64,000 bases of DNA. Source: Lotus japonicus. Taxonomy: Eukaryota; Streptophyta; Magnoliopsida; Fabales; Fabaceae. The stretch lies in assembly GCF_012489685.1 (NCBI RefSeq), contig NC_080043.1, forward strand, positions 37,649,127 through 37,713,126, read 5' to 3'. Under the pieces are notes generated by a model that was not told the origin of the DNA, made no database searches, and worked only from the letters and a program-made list of their open reading frames with translations. Positions within the stretch are counted from its first letter, which is position 1, and each line of letters opens with the position of its first letter. Below, piece by piece: positions 53,601 through 61,300 of the stretch. The position numbers and the translations under genes are program-made.

Positions 53601-56350
53601 ATTATATTAATTCCTAATGTATTTAATCCCCGAACCCCAATTCATGAACCATAGTCATCCCCATTTCATAAACCTCATCATGTCTCCAACATTCTCCTGG
53701 AGTAGAAAACTTGAATAATGTTACTTTCACACCTTAAAGTGAGGTGAAAAGAGGTGGAATGAGGAGAGAGATAAGAAGAAAAGAAAAGGTAAAAAAGAGA
53801 AAGTATGAGATGTGATATATGATAAGAGGAGAGAGATAGAAATAAAAATAAGTGAAAATGAAGTGTTTAAAAAATGAGGTGTAAATATATCATTATTGTA
53901 AAAAACTTAGATCAGATAAACGAACAGATCTATGACCATCATCAGCAGTATCAGACCGGCCTTATAAAATTGCGTAACAAATCCATCAAAATAGAAAATC
54001 CAATGTTAGAGAGCCTCTTATTACAAGTTTCAGTATCTTTTAGAAAAATAAAGAGTGTTTCACTCTCAAAGATTGGATGTTATGTTTTGCTCCGGCGAAG
54101 AACTAAAGAACGACATTGACCCTGCTTCTCTCAATCAAGGTTCATGCGTCAGCTCGTGGCACTTCACTCTTCCAATGCCACAACCTCTTCAGTGAAAAAT
54201 TCACGTGCGGGATCAGGTTGACTCACCAAACTCAACCTCGACCAGGCGGGTTACTCTAGATTGCTCTCCACCACCCAAAACCTTCCCTAGCTTGTCACCC
54301 TCGACATTTCAAACAACAACTTCTCAAATCGAATATATACCCTAGTAACTAACCAACAAGACTCGCTTGCATCAACTCGGTGTGGCAAGAAACTCGTTCA
54401 CTGACAAGATAGGCCTATTCAATTTCTCTAACCTCGATAGCTACAACCCAAAAGGAAATCCATACCCTATATCCTTCGCAAGAAAACAACACCCATTTGG
54501 GAAAAACTCAAAGGCTTTAAAATCCAAAGAGAAGATCTGGTCGGGATTGTTGAAAGGGGGAAGAAATGTTGGGATGATGAAAGCAATTTCATGAGTGTTC
54601 ACTTATGAATTTATGGGTTTTTGTTGTTCTTGGAGGAAGAAGATGATGAAAGATTCTAGAATTGTAGGATGGAGATGAAGAACACCATGATTAAGAGTTT
54701 CTTTTGTAATGGGTTATTAAATTACAAATTAAGAGTTTCTTTTAATGAATTTTTAAATTAACACCAACTCTGATCTGCCGGGCAACGACACCGATAGCGA
54801 GGGACAAAAATTGAAGTAGCTAATTAACACATGAACCAATTTGACAATTATCCTAAAAAAGTGGTTATAGTATACGCGATCATAAGTTATGTCACATAAA
54901 CATGTAATTACGACTAACCGAAAAAAGACAAGGACGACCAAGTTGAGCGTCACAATTTCTTTTGCATGTATTCAAACATTAGGTCCTCAAAGCGATGAGC
55001 ATATTGTAAAATTTGGGGGTAGCACACACAAATTATTTTATCCCCTGACAAAATAGCCTCGATTTACATTTGACAATAATTATAGGAATAATAAGAAAAT
55101 ATTAATAACAAAGAATGATTAATGTTTTAAAAATTATATTATTTAAGAATTTAATTATAAATATTAAAATTTTAATTAAAGATACTTCTGCCATTTTACA
55201 AATATTCATTTTTCTTCTCTCCCCACTTTTATTTTAATTTCTCCCCAATTAAGTAACTTAAAAATCATCAATTTTTTTACTCTTTTCTCTTTTATTCTTA
55301 TCATTTCCTTTTCTCCTTTTTTATTCTTCTATGTTCCAAACAAACTAGCTATTTATTTGATGTACGCTCAAGTTATGATTCATTGAAATCTCATATTTCT
55401 TTCTTATTTTCATAATATTTCACTTATCATTTGTGTCATTCCTCTTTGTTCCTTGTAACTTGATTTTGGGTGTGAAGAGAGGATATCCCGTACACCCTCA
55501 ACATGCATGCCTAATATAGCTATAATTAGTTAAGAATATCTATTACCTGTTTCACCAAAACAAGAAAGAAACATTAGGTGTAAATCCAGTGGCCGTACTT
55601 GATCACATCATATAGTAATGATTGAAGCATGCACTAATAAAGGTATCCTTTTATATATTATTATCTGTCACTACTATTTTTGGTAAGAAAAGATAGTAAC
55701 AACGCTTGGCGAACACACACGTTTTGTGTAGACACTCAAAAAATAGAGAAAAAGAAATATATAAAAGAGATAATTAATTGATAGATACCAGGTGATAGAA
55801 ATAGAGAGATATAAAGAAAGAAAATGAGATGTATGAAGATGTCATTATTACTCGTTGTTTCCTGTTTGTGAATGAGGATTTAAAAGATGGAGATGGTGAT
55901 TAATTACCTTAGACTTATGTGTTGGTGGTGCATCCTTGATATATCTGTGAGAGGAAAGTGAAAGGCTTCTGACCATGAAAGCTGCCTCAGATTGGTAGCA
56001 GATGGGTTCCCCCACCTGTAAGTTTTGGCTGATAAATCAAAGACATATTCTGAACACTTGTTCACAAAAGGCTGATAGAACACTTTCCTTTGCTCATATT
56101 GTATGCTTCCCAAAAGCTCCTGTGAAATCCCATGATTAACAACTTGAAAGAAACCCCAACGACTAGCAGCTTCACTGACTTCTCTTATGCATTCATCTCT
56201 CTCTGGATTTTCAAGTGCTAACCGGCTCAGATCAATCAAAGGTAGCTCACATGTCTCCACCACAGAGAAGGAGGAATCTGTTTTTGAGTCCCCAAGGTGT
56301 TTTTGCAGAAGGGTCTTGTAAGTCTCCAAGAATGGAGGTTCATAATCCAT
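23376..56350 (-). CDS. GA2ox8-like: Gibberellin 2-beta-dioxygenase, class III (C20) type, three exons (331 aa)
   Basis: Joining 56350-55908, 45603-45282 and 23606-23376 gives one open frame of 331 codons plus stop, the usual size for GA 2-oxidases. Introns are GT-AG: intron 1 in phase 2 (codon AG|A, Arg148), intron 2 in phase 0 (after Gln255). Visible motifs: WGFFQVVNHGIS (65-76), YRWGNPSAT and SWSEAFHFPLTDIS (111-138, typical of C20 GA 2-oxidases), NRYPPCP (194-200), the iron ligands His211, Asp213 and His267, and Arg277-x-Ser279 for 2-oxoglutarate. The enzyme family hydroxylates C20 gibberellin precursors at C-2 in the cytosol, inactivating them. No stop or missing key residue is seen. Introns of 10,304 and 21,675 bp hold nested transposons, so correct splicing in the plant is inferred, not shown. 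The upstream in-frame ATG at 56398 is a less likely start. Confidence 0.9.
23627..23760. repeat. Left TIR of transposon D
   Basis: Pairs with about 41455-41655 in inverted orientation. It abuts the splice acceptor of exon 3 of the host gene. Confidence 0.6.
24127..25224 (+). repeat. 5' LTR of element B, 3' end missing
   Basis: Matches the right LTR up to CTCAAGTGAA and then stops aligning. TATA box GTATATAAGG near 24788. Preceded by the ACCCC duplication. Confidence 0.9.
25225..25585 (-). mobile_element. 361-bp foreign LTR-like fragment in element B
   Basis: Read on the minus strand it begins TGTAAGACCTGAATTTTCAG, like the TGTAAGGCCCAAG start of family L, and is cut off at 25225. It joins the truncated LTR of B on one side and integrase codons (RQPDISYFHPFG) on the other. 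This fits an insertion into pol followed by one deletion that removed about 3 kb of B and the far part of the insert. Confidence 0.5.
25586..27603 (+). pseudogene. pol remnant of element B: integrase C-terminus, RT and RNase H
   Basis: Starts in the integrase C-terminal region (YFHPFGSICYMLN) and continues through RT with the YVDD catalytic box (near 26656) and RNase H (CDVDFAGD; STAEAEYVSA), ending NLNMDFCPE at 27603. A single TAA at 25858 precedes a 581-codon frame that is open to the end. The sequence aligns closely with element A and shows where A lost a base (near 9091) or gained stops. The second acidic residue of the RNase H box is followed by Val (CDVDFAGD versus CDADYAGD in A). Not functional because gag, protease and most of integrase are gone. 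Confidence 0.9.
28028..31022 (+). pseudogene. Env-like ORF of element B
   Basis: The longest intact part is 28028-29680 (550 aa), starting MGKSRKSKTNVTASSKQ. The conserved globular block (about 28200-28800: FDIRDQVNLQGWSGYF, CLPFLLFNYVKECVEKSRTT, ISYIPYGRLLSDIF) is shared with element A; the Lys/Glu/Ser-rich region that follows is not. TAA codons at 29678 and 29786 and changes of frame before 29935 and near 30668 break the C-terminal part, which ends GAA...SSSKP at 31022. This tail includes a predicted-looking coiled coil (TARIDRIQDDQQRLFQTVEQ). No membrane helix is apparent. Confidence 0.8.
31279..31711 (+). pseudogene. Small helical ORF in the 3' region of element B
   Basis: Starts MTSVELISELQALV at 31279, has an in-frame TAG near 31327 and then runs open to 31711. 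The product is Leu/Glu-rich and likely helical (LQNLQEVLKDLLRLASRRKD). It occupies the place where element A has an antisense helical ORF (13988-13596). The two do not align convincingly. Function unknown. Confidence 0.35.
31842..31859 (+). other. Internal polypurine-like tract of element B
   Basis: GACAAAAAGGGGGAGTAC, identical to 14296-14313 in element A and about 460 bases before the 3' LTR. The LTR-proximal tract itself is AAAAAGGAGGAGA (about 32302-32314). Confidence 0.5.
32316..33555 (+). repeat. 3' LTR of element B
   Basis: TGTAAGATCAAG...CGCACCTTCA, 1240 bp, preceded by the polypurine tract AAAAAGGAGGAGATT and followed by ACCCC. TATA box GTATATAAGG near 32977. Confidence 0.92.
33556..34132. 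other. Interior of transposon D
   Basis: CT-rich and then GC-richer sequence. A frame with ATG near 33627 has no recognisable domain, so I see no supportable gene. It may be host sequence captured by D. Confidence 0.3.
34133..34495 (+). mobile_element. TRIM element (363 bp) with tRNA-like promoter boxes
   Basis: Two near-identical short LTRs (34133-34271, 139 bp; 34359-34495, 137 bp) with TG...CA ends are flanked by TTCTC on both sides (34128-34132 and 34496-34500). A primer site (GTGGTATCAGAGCC, 34273) and a G-rich polypurine tract (GCTGGGGGGGGGATT, ending 34358) fill the 87-bp interior, which is too small to code for anything. The LTR end has TGGCGTAGTGG (34243) and the interior GTTCGAATCC (34296), close to pol III A and B boxes at tRNA-like spacing. 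It depends on other elements for movement. Confidence 0.92.
34602..35057 (+). repeat. 5' LTR of element C
   Basis: TGTTAGATTT...TTTCAGCA, 456 bp. A TATA-like ATATATAAAC lies near 34838, upstream of CTGCTGCC. Confidence 0.9.
36641..36785 (+). repeat. Two direct copies of a 75-bp unit in element C
   Basis: CTTTGGTGTGATTACGCGCG... and CTTTGGTGTGATTACATGCG... follow each other, with CTCAC...CGTGAGCG / CGTGGGCG in each. Nearby, TACCCTATCGGTAT recurs at about 36870, 36957 and 37125. Confidence 0.7.
38270..38770 (+). repeat. Tandem array of about 60-bp units in element C
   Basis: About eight units containing GGTGCTTTTG...GCCAACATTA...TTGGTACAACACATTTGGCA. The period is a multiple of three, so long frames appear on both strands, but they are repeat artefacts rather than genes. 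Confidence 0.85.
39601..41236 (+). repeat. 3' LTR of element C, split by a MULE
   Basis: 39601-39851 and 41032-41236 together reproduce the 456-bp left LTR once the MULE (39852-41022) and one copy of its target duplication are removed. Confidence 0.9.
39852..41022. mobile_element. Non-autonomous Mutator-like element (1171 bp)
   Basis: Ends pair as inverted repeats of about 75 bases: GGAGGAATTTATTAT...CTAAAAACTTGTGCATGGTT against GGAAAAATTTATTAT...CTAAAAACTTGTGTAAGGTT. The 9-bp duplication CCCCATTAG lies on both sides (39843-39851 and 41023-41031). There is no transposase. The interior (about 40030-40560) is clearly GC-richer, with short frames on both strands and gene-like sequence, as in Pack-MULEs that carry host fragments; the donor gene is not recognised. 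Confidence 0.88.
41455..41655. repeat. Right TIR of transposon D
   Basis: Inverted match to 23627-23760, including AGGGACCAAACGCAAA and CTGCCACTCAGTATCTTCGC. It is longer than the left arm because of an apparent internal duplication or insertion (about 41545-41590). Confidence 0.6.
41722..44186 (+). pseudogene. LINE-type 3' fragment: zf-RVT and RNase H-like remnants, poly(A) end
   Basis: 41740-42020 reads as a zf-RVT region (VYWGWISKTGLFSVKSTYLQ, then LWALGDPTKVKH). 42055-42340 continues it (RHLFLHCEWTRAAWF; LPGLWAIWKCQNNRVF), and about 42410-42760 is an RNase H-like domain (FIKTNFDAGW; FEGDSAIVVRAM; KANTV). The reading resumes at 44039 after the inserted solo LTR, with YPSRIWWGDFPLAVVQALFV and a stop, then an A-run at 44179-44189. 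Several stops and frame changes make it a pseudogene. The order and A-tail fit a 5'-truncated L1-type LINE; a free-standing retrocopied RNase H gene is an alternative. Confidence 0.7.
42762..44038 (+). mobile_element. Athila-like solo LTR, second copy (1277 bp)
   Basis: TGATAACCCGGATTT...GGATTTACCAACA matches 14386-15796 over its length, including the TATA box (CCTATAAATAGG near 43268) and the CTGTGGTTCGATAATTAAAA end. It splits the RNase H reading of the LINE fragment. No clean 5-bp duplication is seen (TATAG before, AGTAA after), so this copy is older or its edges were altered. Confidence 0.8.
44190..44830 (+). mobile_element. Degenerate relic of the element C family
   Basis: Pieces such as GAACATGCTATGATTTTGTA, CAACTCGAATCAGATCTTAG, AGTAGATACGAATTATGGTT and AATTTCTTTGAGGG follow the same order as the LTR end, primer site and leader of element C (35000-35400). 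Divergence is heavy and no boundaries can be drawn. Confidence 0.5.
44831..45281. other. Intron 2 sequence next to exon 2
   Basis: AT-rich, no gene or repeat boundary seen. It contains the donor end of intron 2 (minus strand, from 45281). Confidence 0.5.
45282..45603 (-). CDS. GA2ox8-like: Exon 2 of the gibberellin 2-oxidase
   Basis: 322 bases after acceptor ...AATTTTAG and before donor GTGGGATTTT. It codes residues 148-255, with YIRLNRYPPCP, LLPHND (His211, Asp213) and VVNIGDLFQ at its end, exactly where the family's last intron lies. A partial copy of its 5' half sits in intron 1 at 45684-45745. Confidence 0.93.
45684..45745 (-). pseudogene. Partial copy of exon 2 of the gibberellin oxidase
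   Basis: On the minus strand it reads SLEAFATRLAPLAESMAEI, against SLDAFATRMAPLAESLAEI in exon 2, with about 55 of 62 bases matching. It lies 80 bases upstream of the real exon 2 within intron 1, bordered on one side by repeated CTTAGTAACTC segments. It has no donor site and only an AG one base out of phase, so splicing to it would hit a stop at once. Confidence 0.75.
45760..46560. other. Intron 1, AT-rich stretch
   Basis: Low-complexity AT-rich sequence with A and T runs. I see no gene and no clear repeat boundary. Confidence 0.4.
46561..46736. mobile_element. Palindromic MITE (about 176 bp)
   Basis: The two halves fold back on each other over about 75 bases (AAAGTTTGATGCATCGACGG / AAAGTTTAATTTCTATGCAC; GTGTAAA...ACCGTCAACCAAT; AAGGATGTG). 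ATAATA occurs at both edges (46550-46555, 46737-46742), possibly the target duplication. Non-coding. Confidence 0.65.
47201..47489. mobile_element. Tourist-like (PIF/Harbinger) MITE, 289 bp
   Basis: Imperfect TIRs GGCATGTTTAGTTGCAGTTTT / GGGTATGTTTATTTCCTGTTTT, with TTA on both sides (47198-47200, 47490-47492). The interior is made of TTTTTAAAAACAG-type repeats. Non-coding. Confidence 0.65.
47646..47843 (-). repeat. 3' LTR of element E
   Basis: Identical to the 5' LTR except for one base (ATCTCACAG versus ATCTCATAG on the plus strand). Confidence 0.93.
47881..51942 (-). CDS. gag-pol polyprotein of element E, one internal TAG
   Basis: One frame of 1353 codons from ATG 51942 (or 51933) to a stop at 47881, interrupted only by TAG at 49878-49876. 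Order: UBN2-type gag (N-terminal about 230 residues), CCHC knuckle (CYKCHKLGHFQYEC), protease (VWFLDSGCSNHM), integrase zinc domain (HRRYGH...CEGC) and catalytic residues (ADICGPI, RTDRGGEF, NGVAERKN), then, beyond the TAG, RT with YVDDLIFTG and RNase H (TDSDYAGD; STTEAEFIAA). It drives copy-and-paste movement in cytoplasmic particles. The TAG falls between integrase and RT, where a simple copia polyprotein is normally continuous, so it is more likely a recent mutation than programmed readthrough. The family match is to TNT1-94-like proteins. Confidence 0.92.
52246..52443 (-). repeat. 5' LTR of element E
   Basis: 198 bp, TGTTAGAATTAGTGG... to ...TGAGATAAACA on the minus strand. A TATA-like TTGTATAAGT lies near the middle. 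Confidence 0.93.
52444..53713. other. Intron 1 segment without recognisable gene
   Basis: A frame at 53114-53389 has no domain and poor composition. The stretch 52650-53470 is GC-richer than its surroundings and may be an old captured or LINE-derived piece, but nothing can be named. Confidence 0.35.
53714..53897. mobile_element. MITE with AATAATG termini (about 184 bp)
   Basis: AATAATGTTACTTTCACACC at the left and, inverted, AATAATGATATATTTACACC at the right, with a purine-rich GAGAGAGATA interior. Related purine-rich stretches occur at 45970-46060 and 55740-55850. Target duplication unclear. Confidence 0.45.
54120..54600 (+). pseudogene. Fragment resembling a leucine-rich-repeat receptor protein
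   Basis: Pieces in different frames give LDISNNNFSN (near 54300) and then LGVARNSFTDKIGLFNFSNL...NPKGNPYP (54380-54470), the pattern of consecutive plant LRRs and the segment after them. Frame changes and stops (for example near 54345) break it. It has no start, signal peptide or kinase part. It is probably old captured or duplicated host sequence in intron 1. Confidence 0.4.
54601..55907. other. Intron 1 segment next to exon 1
   Basis: AT-rich, with no gene seen. A purine-rich MITE-like piece lies at about 55740-55850. The donor end of intron 1 is at 55907. Confidence 0.4.
55908..56350 (-). CDS. GA2ox8-like: Exon 1 of the gibberellin 2-oxidase
   Basis: 443 bases from ATG (56350) to ...CTAAG followed by GTAATTAATC. 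It codes residues 1-147 and two bases of codon 148, and contains the DIOX_N region with NHGIS and the YRWGNPSAT/SWSEAFHFPL signature. Reading on past the splice site meets TAA at once (55906-55904), which confirms the donor. Confidence 0.93.
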
Positions 56351-57398
56351 TGTTGGCTGTTGAAAATTAATATTTTTAAAAAACCAATAAAACAACAATA
56401 TTATTTATAATGAGTACAAGATGGGTAGCAAAAAATTGATGTTAAACTAGTGCGATGTGTACGTAACTGCCTCTTAATTAATCATGCGAGACCAGTGTAC
56501 TTTTGAAACAAATGATAAACTTTCAGATTCTATGGTGTATACTAGGAAACCTAAAATAAACAATTACAAAGTGATTCATCTGTATTTCAAAGGTTCATAG
56601 AGAAGATTTAGGTTTAATTTAAAGCAAAACACGTTGAGCAAATTTTCCCAGCTAGTAGTTTCGGCTGAGCCCTAAATTTTACACACAACTACACAAGCAA
56701 ACCAAGGAACTTGTGGAGTTAATTTCACTTATATTCATGATGAAGATAGACTTTGCTTTGATTTCAAGGGAAATATATACTTGTATTATTTGATTAACCT
56801 ACACAATTAATGAAAAATATATGTATGTATATTATTTCCACCAAGCCGGCCATAAGGCTTCATATAATTATAAAGATAAATGAAAAAGAAATATGATCAA
56901 ATATTTACCTGTACGTGCTTGTTATATTTGAAATGATGATTATGACATATCAATCAATTAACTTGAAGCTTTCAGATGCTACCACCTCTAAGGATGGGAA
57001 AGCAAAGGACACTGAAAGAGAGGGATCCTGCGGTAGCTATATATACACGGACTTCATTCTTCTTGAAGAATATGAACAAATTATCAACCAACTCATTATT
57101 CTAAAAGTTTAAACTTCTAAAAGTTTCAACTATTAATTAAGAGTCACACAAATGAATTTATATTATATTCTAACATGTTCCCTTTTTGAAAAGCAAAAGT
57201 CTTATTAGATGAAATAGTTGATTATATAAACATAATTCAACAAAATGAGCATAATCCTTTCAATATTGCATAGAAATACCTAAAAATCAAAATGCTCTAG
57301 TGCACCTAAAGATATAACTTTAAAAATCCAACAGTTAATAAACACCTACACTGCACAAATTGCACGAAAAACCCCAAGCGACATCAACAACGTCCAAA
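56351..57398 (-). promoter_or_regulatory. 5' flank of the gibberellin 2-oxidase
   Basis: About 1.05 kb between the ATG at 56350 and the CACTA terminus at 57399. A minus-strand TATATATAG (57045-57037) is the best TATA candidate, which would imply a leader of about 650 bases; other AT-rich TATA-like motifs lie closer (about 56870 and 56770). No factor-binding sites can be named with confidence. The CACTA insertion limits any intact upstream region to this interval. Confidence 0.35.
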
Positions 57399-57424
57399 CA
57401 CTACAAGAAAACAAGACATTCGCG

Positions 57425-57620
57425 GCAGACATTTTGCGGCGGTTTTTAGCAAACCGCCGCCATATTGTAACTTGCGGCGGTTGGTGCGGCGGTTTTGTTA
57501 ACTGTCGCTGATGGGCAACTTTTGCGGTGGTTTGGGAACGGTTAGCGGCGGTTTTGTGGGTTTAATTTATTTTATGTGAATGATGTCTAGTTTGCGGCGG
57601 TTGGTTATGGTAACCGCCGC
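57425..57620. repeat. Subterminal GCGGCGGTTTT repeats of the CACTA element
   Basis: About eight direct and inverted copies of TGCGGCGGTTT-like motifs within 200 bp. In this superfamily such arrays bind the element's own transposase. Confidence 0.7.
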
Positions 57621-58382
57621 AAGATGAGTTGTTTCTGCGGTGTTTTAGAGTCATTCAGGGGCGGTTGGATTATTTTTTTATTATTTTACCCTGCGGCCAG
57701 AATGCCTTATTTTTCTTCACTCTCCCTCTCACCCAATTCACTTTCCCTCTCACGCTTTCTTTCTCAAACCCTAATTTCTGCATACTCAATCATCAGCCAT
57801 GAATCTGATTTCGCCTTTACCTCTCTCGTCTCCTTCAACAGGTATGTTCATCTCTTCTCTTCTCTTCTCCTCTCTCGACTCAGTCATCGACCCTCAATCT
57901 GATTTCAGGGTTCCCTACTTTCAGATTCGTTTATGATGGCCCGCTCCACGGATGCTAAACCCTGTTCGTGGTCTCATCCGTCGTTCGTCGCTGCGTTGTT
58001 CTGACTCTTCTCTCGCTTTCGTTGGTCGCTCTCTCTGGTGAGCCTCAAATTCTTCATGTCTTGTATTCATTTTTTTGGTGGACTTTGAGCAACTCTTCAC
58101 ACTTAATCTGGTGTGGGGACTTTCTTTTTCTATTATCATCTTAGGGTTTCTTTTTTTCATGGCAAGTTCTGAGTCGACTCTGAAAGCCCTCGACGGTGTT
58201 TTTAGTGCCTCCGCTCTGCTCTAGAGCAATGTTGACATCATTTTCAACCCGGTTCTGCTCAATGTTTGTGTCTTCTTTCTCAAATTTCTTGCTTTGCACA
58301 TGCTTTTATGGTAATTAATGTTAGTTAACTAAGTTTTGGTTTGTTACTATTAAGTGATGGGTCTTTTACTACCTTTGTTATA
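57621..58382 (+). other. CACTA interior before family-L copy 3
   Basis: CT-rich leader-like sequence with a possible small exon (ATGAATCTGATTTCGC near 57799, ending CAACAG before GTATGTTC at 57840). No family can be assigned. Confidence 0.3.
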
Positions 58383-61300
58383 TGTGAGACTCGGATTTTT
58401 AAAGCTTAGAATAAATTAATTAATTTCGTGTTCACAATTAGGATTTAATACAACGTGAAAGGAATTTACATAAGTGGTTGCTATTTAAAAATAATTTAAT
58501 GAAGAAGAAAATTCATGGATTAATTAATTCTATTCCTGTAGTCAATTTAGTCGATAACTTGACTCATTTACATGACTATCTTAGAACGAGAGCGTTTATA
58601 TAGAGCCAAAGTACTCTTAAAACACTGTAGAAATTAAGTCATAAGAATTCTGGAGATATACAGAATTGCTCATATACCTTCCTACGACAAGCAGATTAAT
58701 ACGAAACCCTGGAATTTACGAACACTCATTTCCGATACCGGGAGGTTTGCCGAAACTGAATCCCTGGTTTTTCTAGAGCTATTAAATTAACCTACGATGA
58801 AGACTTTTCCTGTTCGGAGCTTCAAATAAAGATTTCATCCGCGTACGTCCACTCTAATCGACGTTCCAAATCTTTCTTCAGAAGGAAGTTTCTGCATCCG
58901 AGGTCAAAACCATAAAGTGCATTTTAAGCCGGTAAACATTAAAAACAAGCCTCGTAAACCAAAAATCATACTGATATTTCTTTGAAGAATTAGAAGATTC
59001 AGCGGGAAGAATATCGTGTCTAAAATACGTTGGAATTAGTAGGAAAAATCGGAATCGCGAAATAATCATTTTCTCACGTTTTCAATTTCCTATAAATAGG
59101 ACTTCAAAAACTCAAAAAAAATCACACCATCCTTTTCATTTTCTTTGTTGGCCGTGGGTGAGCTTGAGGGAGAAAGGAGGAAGAGTTTTTTTCCGGTTCT
59201 TACCTGATCGTTGCTCTGTTCGTTGCTACGCGTAGGCCTCGAGGTACTGATGTTAGTTCTTTCTTCTGATCTTAAATTCCGTCGCTTTTTGTTATGTCTT
59301 TCTGTGCTCCAAGTTTTGAACTTTTTGTAAAACTGTCAAAATATGTTGATTTTAGTGTCTAAATATATTCTCTTCATACCCAAGAACAAGAATACGCCAT
59401 TATTATCGTCAAATTCCAGCCGGTTTGTCCTAGACCTCTATAACTGTGAAAATGACTCATTTCTTCTAAAGTTTCTGTTTTTATCATCTAAAACTTGCGA
59501 CTGAGCTTAGCCTCAGTAGGATTAGTTGTTCTAAATAATTTTAGGAACGTACCCATCTAATTTATTTTCAGAAATTCCAACTTTGTGTTTTCAAGCTAAA
59601 AACACTGACCAAAATACCCATGTGTTAGTTTTCGACCCGATAATTTTTCTGAGAGTTTCTCTGGCCTAGATATTGCCTAAGAATACCTAGGAATTAATTT
59701 AGATCGAAGAAAAAGTTTGGGAAAACCTTGTTTCTAGCACTGGCCGAAACTTGTAGTAATTGGACCGTGTCCAAAAATAATTTTTGGGTCTGTATGGCCT
59801 AAGCTATAGCGAAGCTCTCTCCGTTGTCAAAATTTTGGCTTTGGTTTCGTGTCATTCTGAGTTCTGTAGCTTGAGTTATGCGCATTTTAGCGAACAAAGG
59901 TTCTGTCGTCTATTCGTGCTTAAATATTGTACTCTTAAGCTTCTTAAGCTTTGTCTAACGCTAGTTAGTATTGTTTTGACCGAATTGACTTTTTTTGATT
60001 GACTTTCGCTTCGTTTGCTCAAAGATTCGTTTGGAGGAACACTTGGAGCAGGAAAAGAGGATTGTGAAGGAGCCTTGCTTGAACACACTGGACGAGTTCG
60101 AGGTGAGGGCAACTTACTTACTAGCTATTTTTGTGTGTAGGCGTCGATAAATTCGACTTGAATATATTGTGATAGTGAGTGGCAACTCACCGTTATTAGC
60201 TAATGACCTAGAGTCGACTTGTTTGTTAAATTCTGCACAAATATTGCATGAACTGTTCTGAAAAATGTTTTCTGGAGGCTTCGGCCGAGTGAACTGATTG
60301 AGAAGTGTGTCTCCGTTTTCTGGGCTTCGGCCGACATGGGAGATTAGGATTTATCGCATTGATATGTTGATAATTGACTCACATGATTAATTGTTAAATG
60401 GTTAACTATAGGCTATGTGATTATTTGTTCACATGATATTTGAATTACATATGGGATTACTTGTTCACATGATATTTGGATTATATTGATTATATTATGT
60501 CTTTCTATACGCACTTGAATTGCTGACTATATTGAATATACCGTGCAATTGTGCGAATGAGTGAGGAACGTCAAGATAAATGGATAACAGGTAGTTATGC
60601 CAGACTCCTGACGAGTTTTTGGATAAAGTTTGATGGGACGGACCGAGGTTCGTACCCTATTATTGTTTTATGGATCGAGACCTTCTCAAAGGAAAATTGA
60701 GTTTGAAAATGATATTGGAAAAAACCCCATTTGAATTCACGTAAGAACTTGGGTTGTTCTGTCTAAGGCAAGAAGGGCTTTTAATGGGGCATTGTGCCCG
60801 ACCAGCTTACCTGGGAACTTCTAGGGCCATTACTTTGGTGATGATGGACCTTTTGTTTTGAGACCTTCTCCAGGGAATCATTGGAATTATGGGATCTTTG
60901 AAACTAATAGGATTAGAGACGAAACTTAAACAATTTCATAATGAACCTCCATAATGTATTAAACAACCTCAAAACCCTTAATATAATGATAAAAGACTCA
61001 GACGAAAGTTTAGGGCTTGAACATTAAGTTTTGAAAATGAGAAGTGTCGTCGGATTCAGGTTTCTGGGGAAACCATTGTGCGTTGGCACTTTGCTCGATG
61101 AGCAAGTTTTATTGGTTGGCCAATCCAAGGGATAAGCCGGGGAACTAGTCAGTTCTGAGTATGTTGATACTCTTTTGCTCGTTGAGCAGTTTGTTTGGCC
61201 ATCGAGATGGTGAGCCATGGTAAGTTGAAAGGTCACTGAGTGCGAGCTGCATTCTTTTGCTCGTTGAGCAGTTTGGTTGGCCATCGAGACGGTGAGCCCA

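Noticed and set aside
55904..56398. A complete 164-aa protein starting at 56398
   Set aside because: The family start (MDYEPPF) is at 56350 and the C-terminus is created by reading past the splice donor; the rest of the oxidase is in exons 2 and 3.
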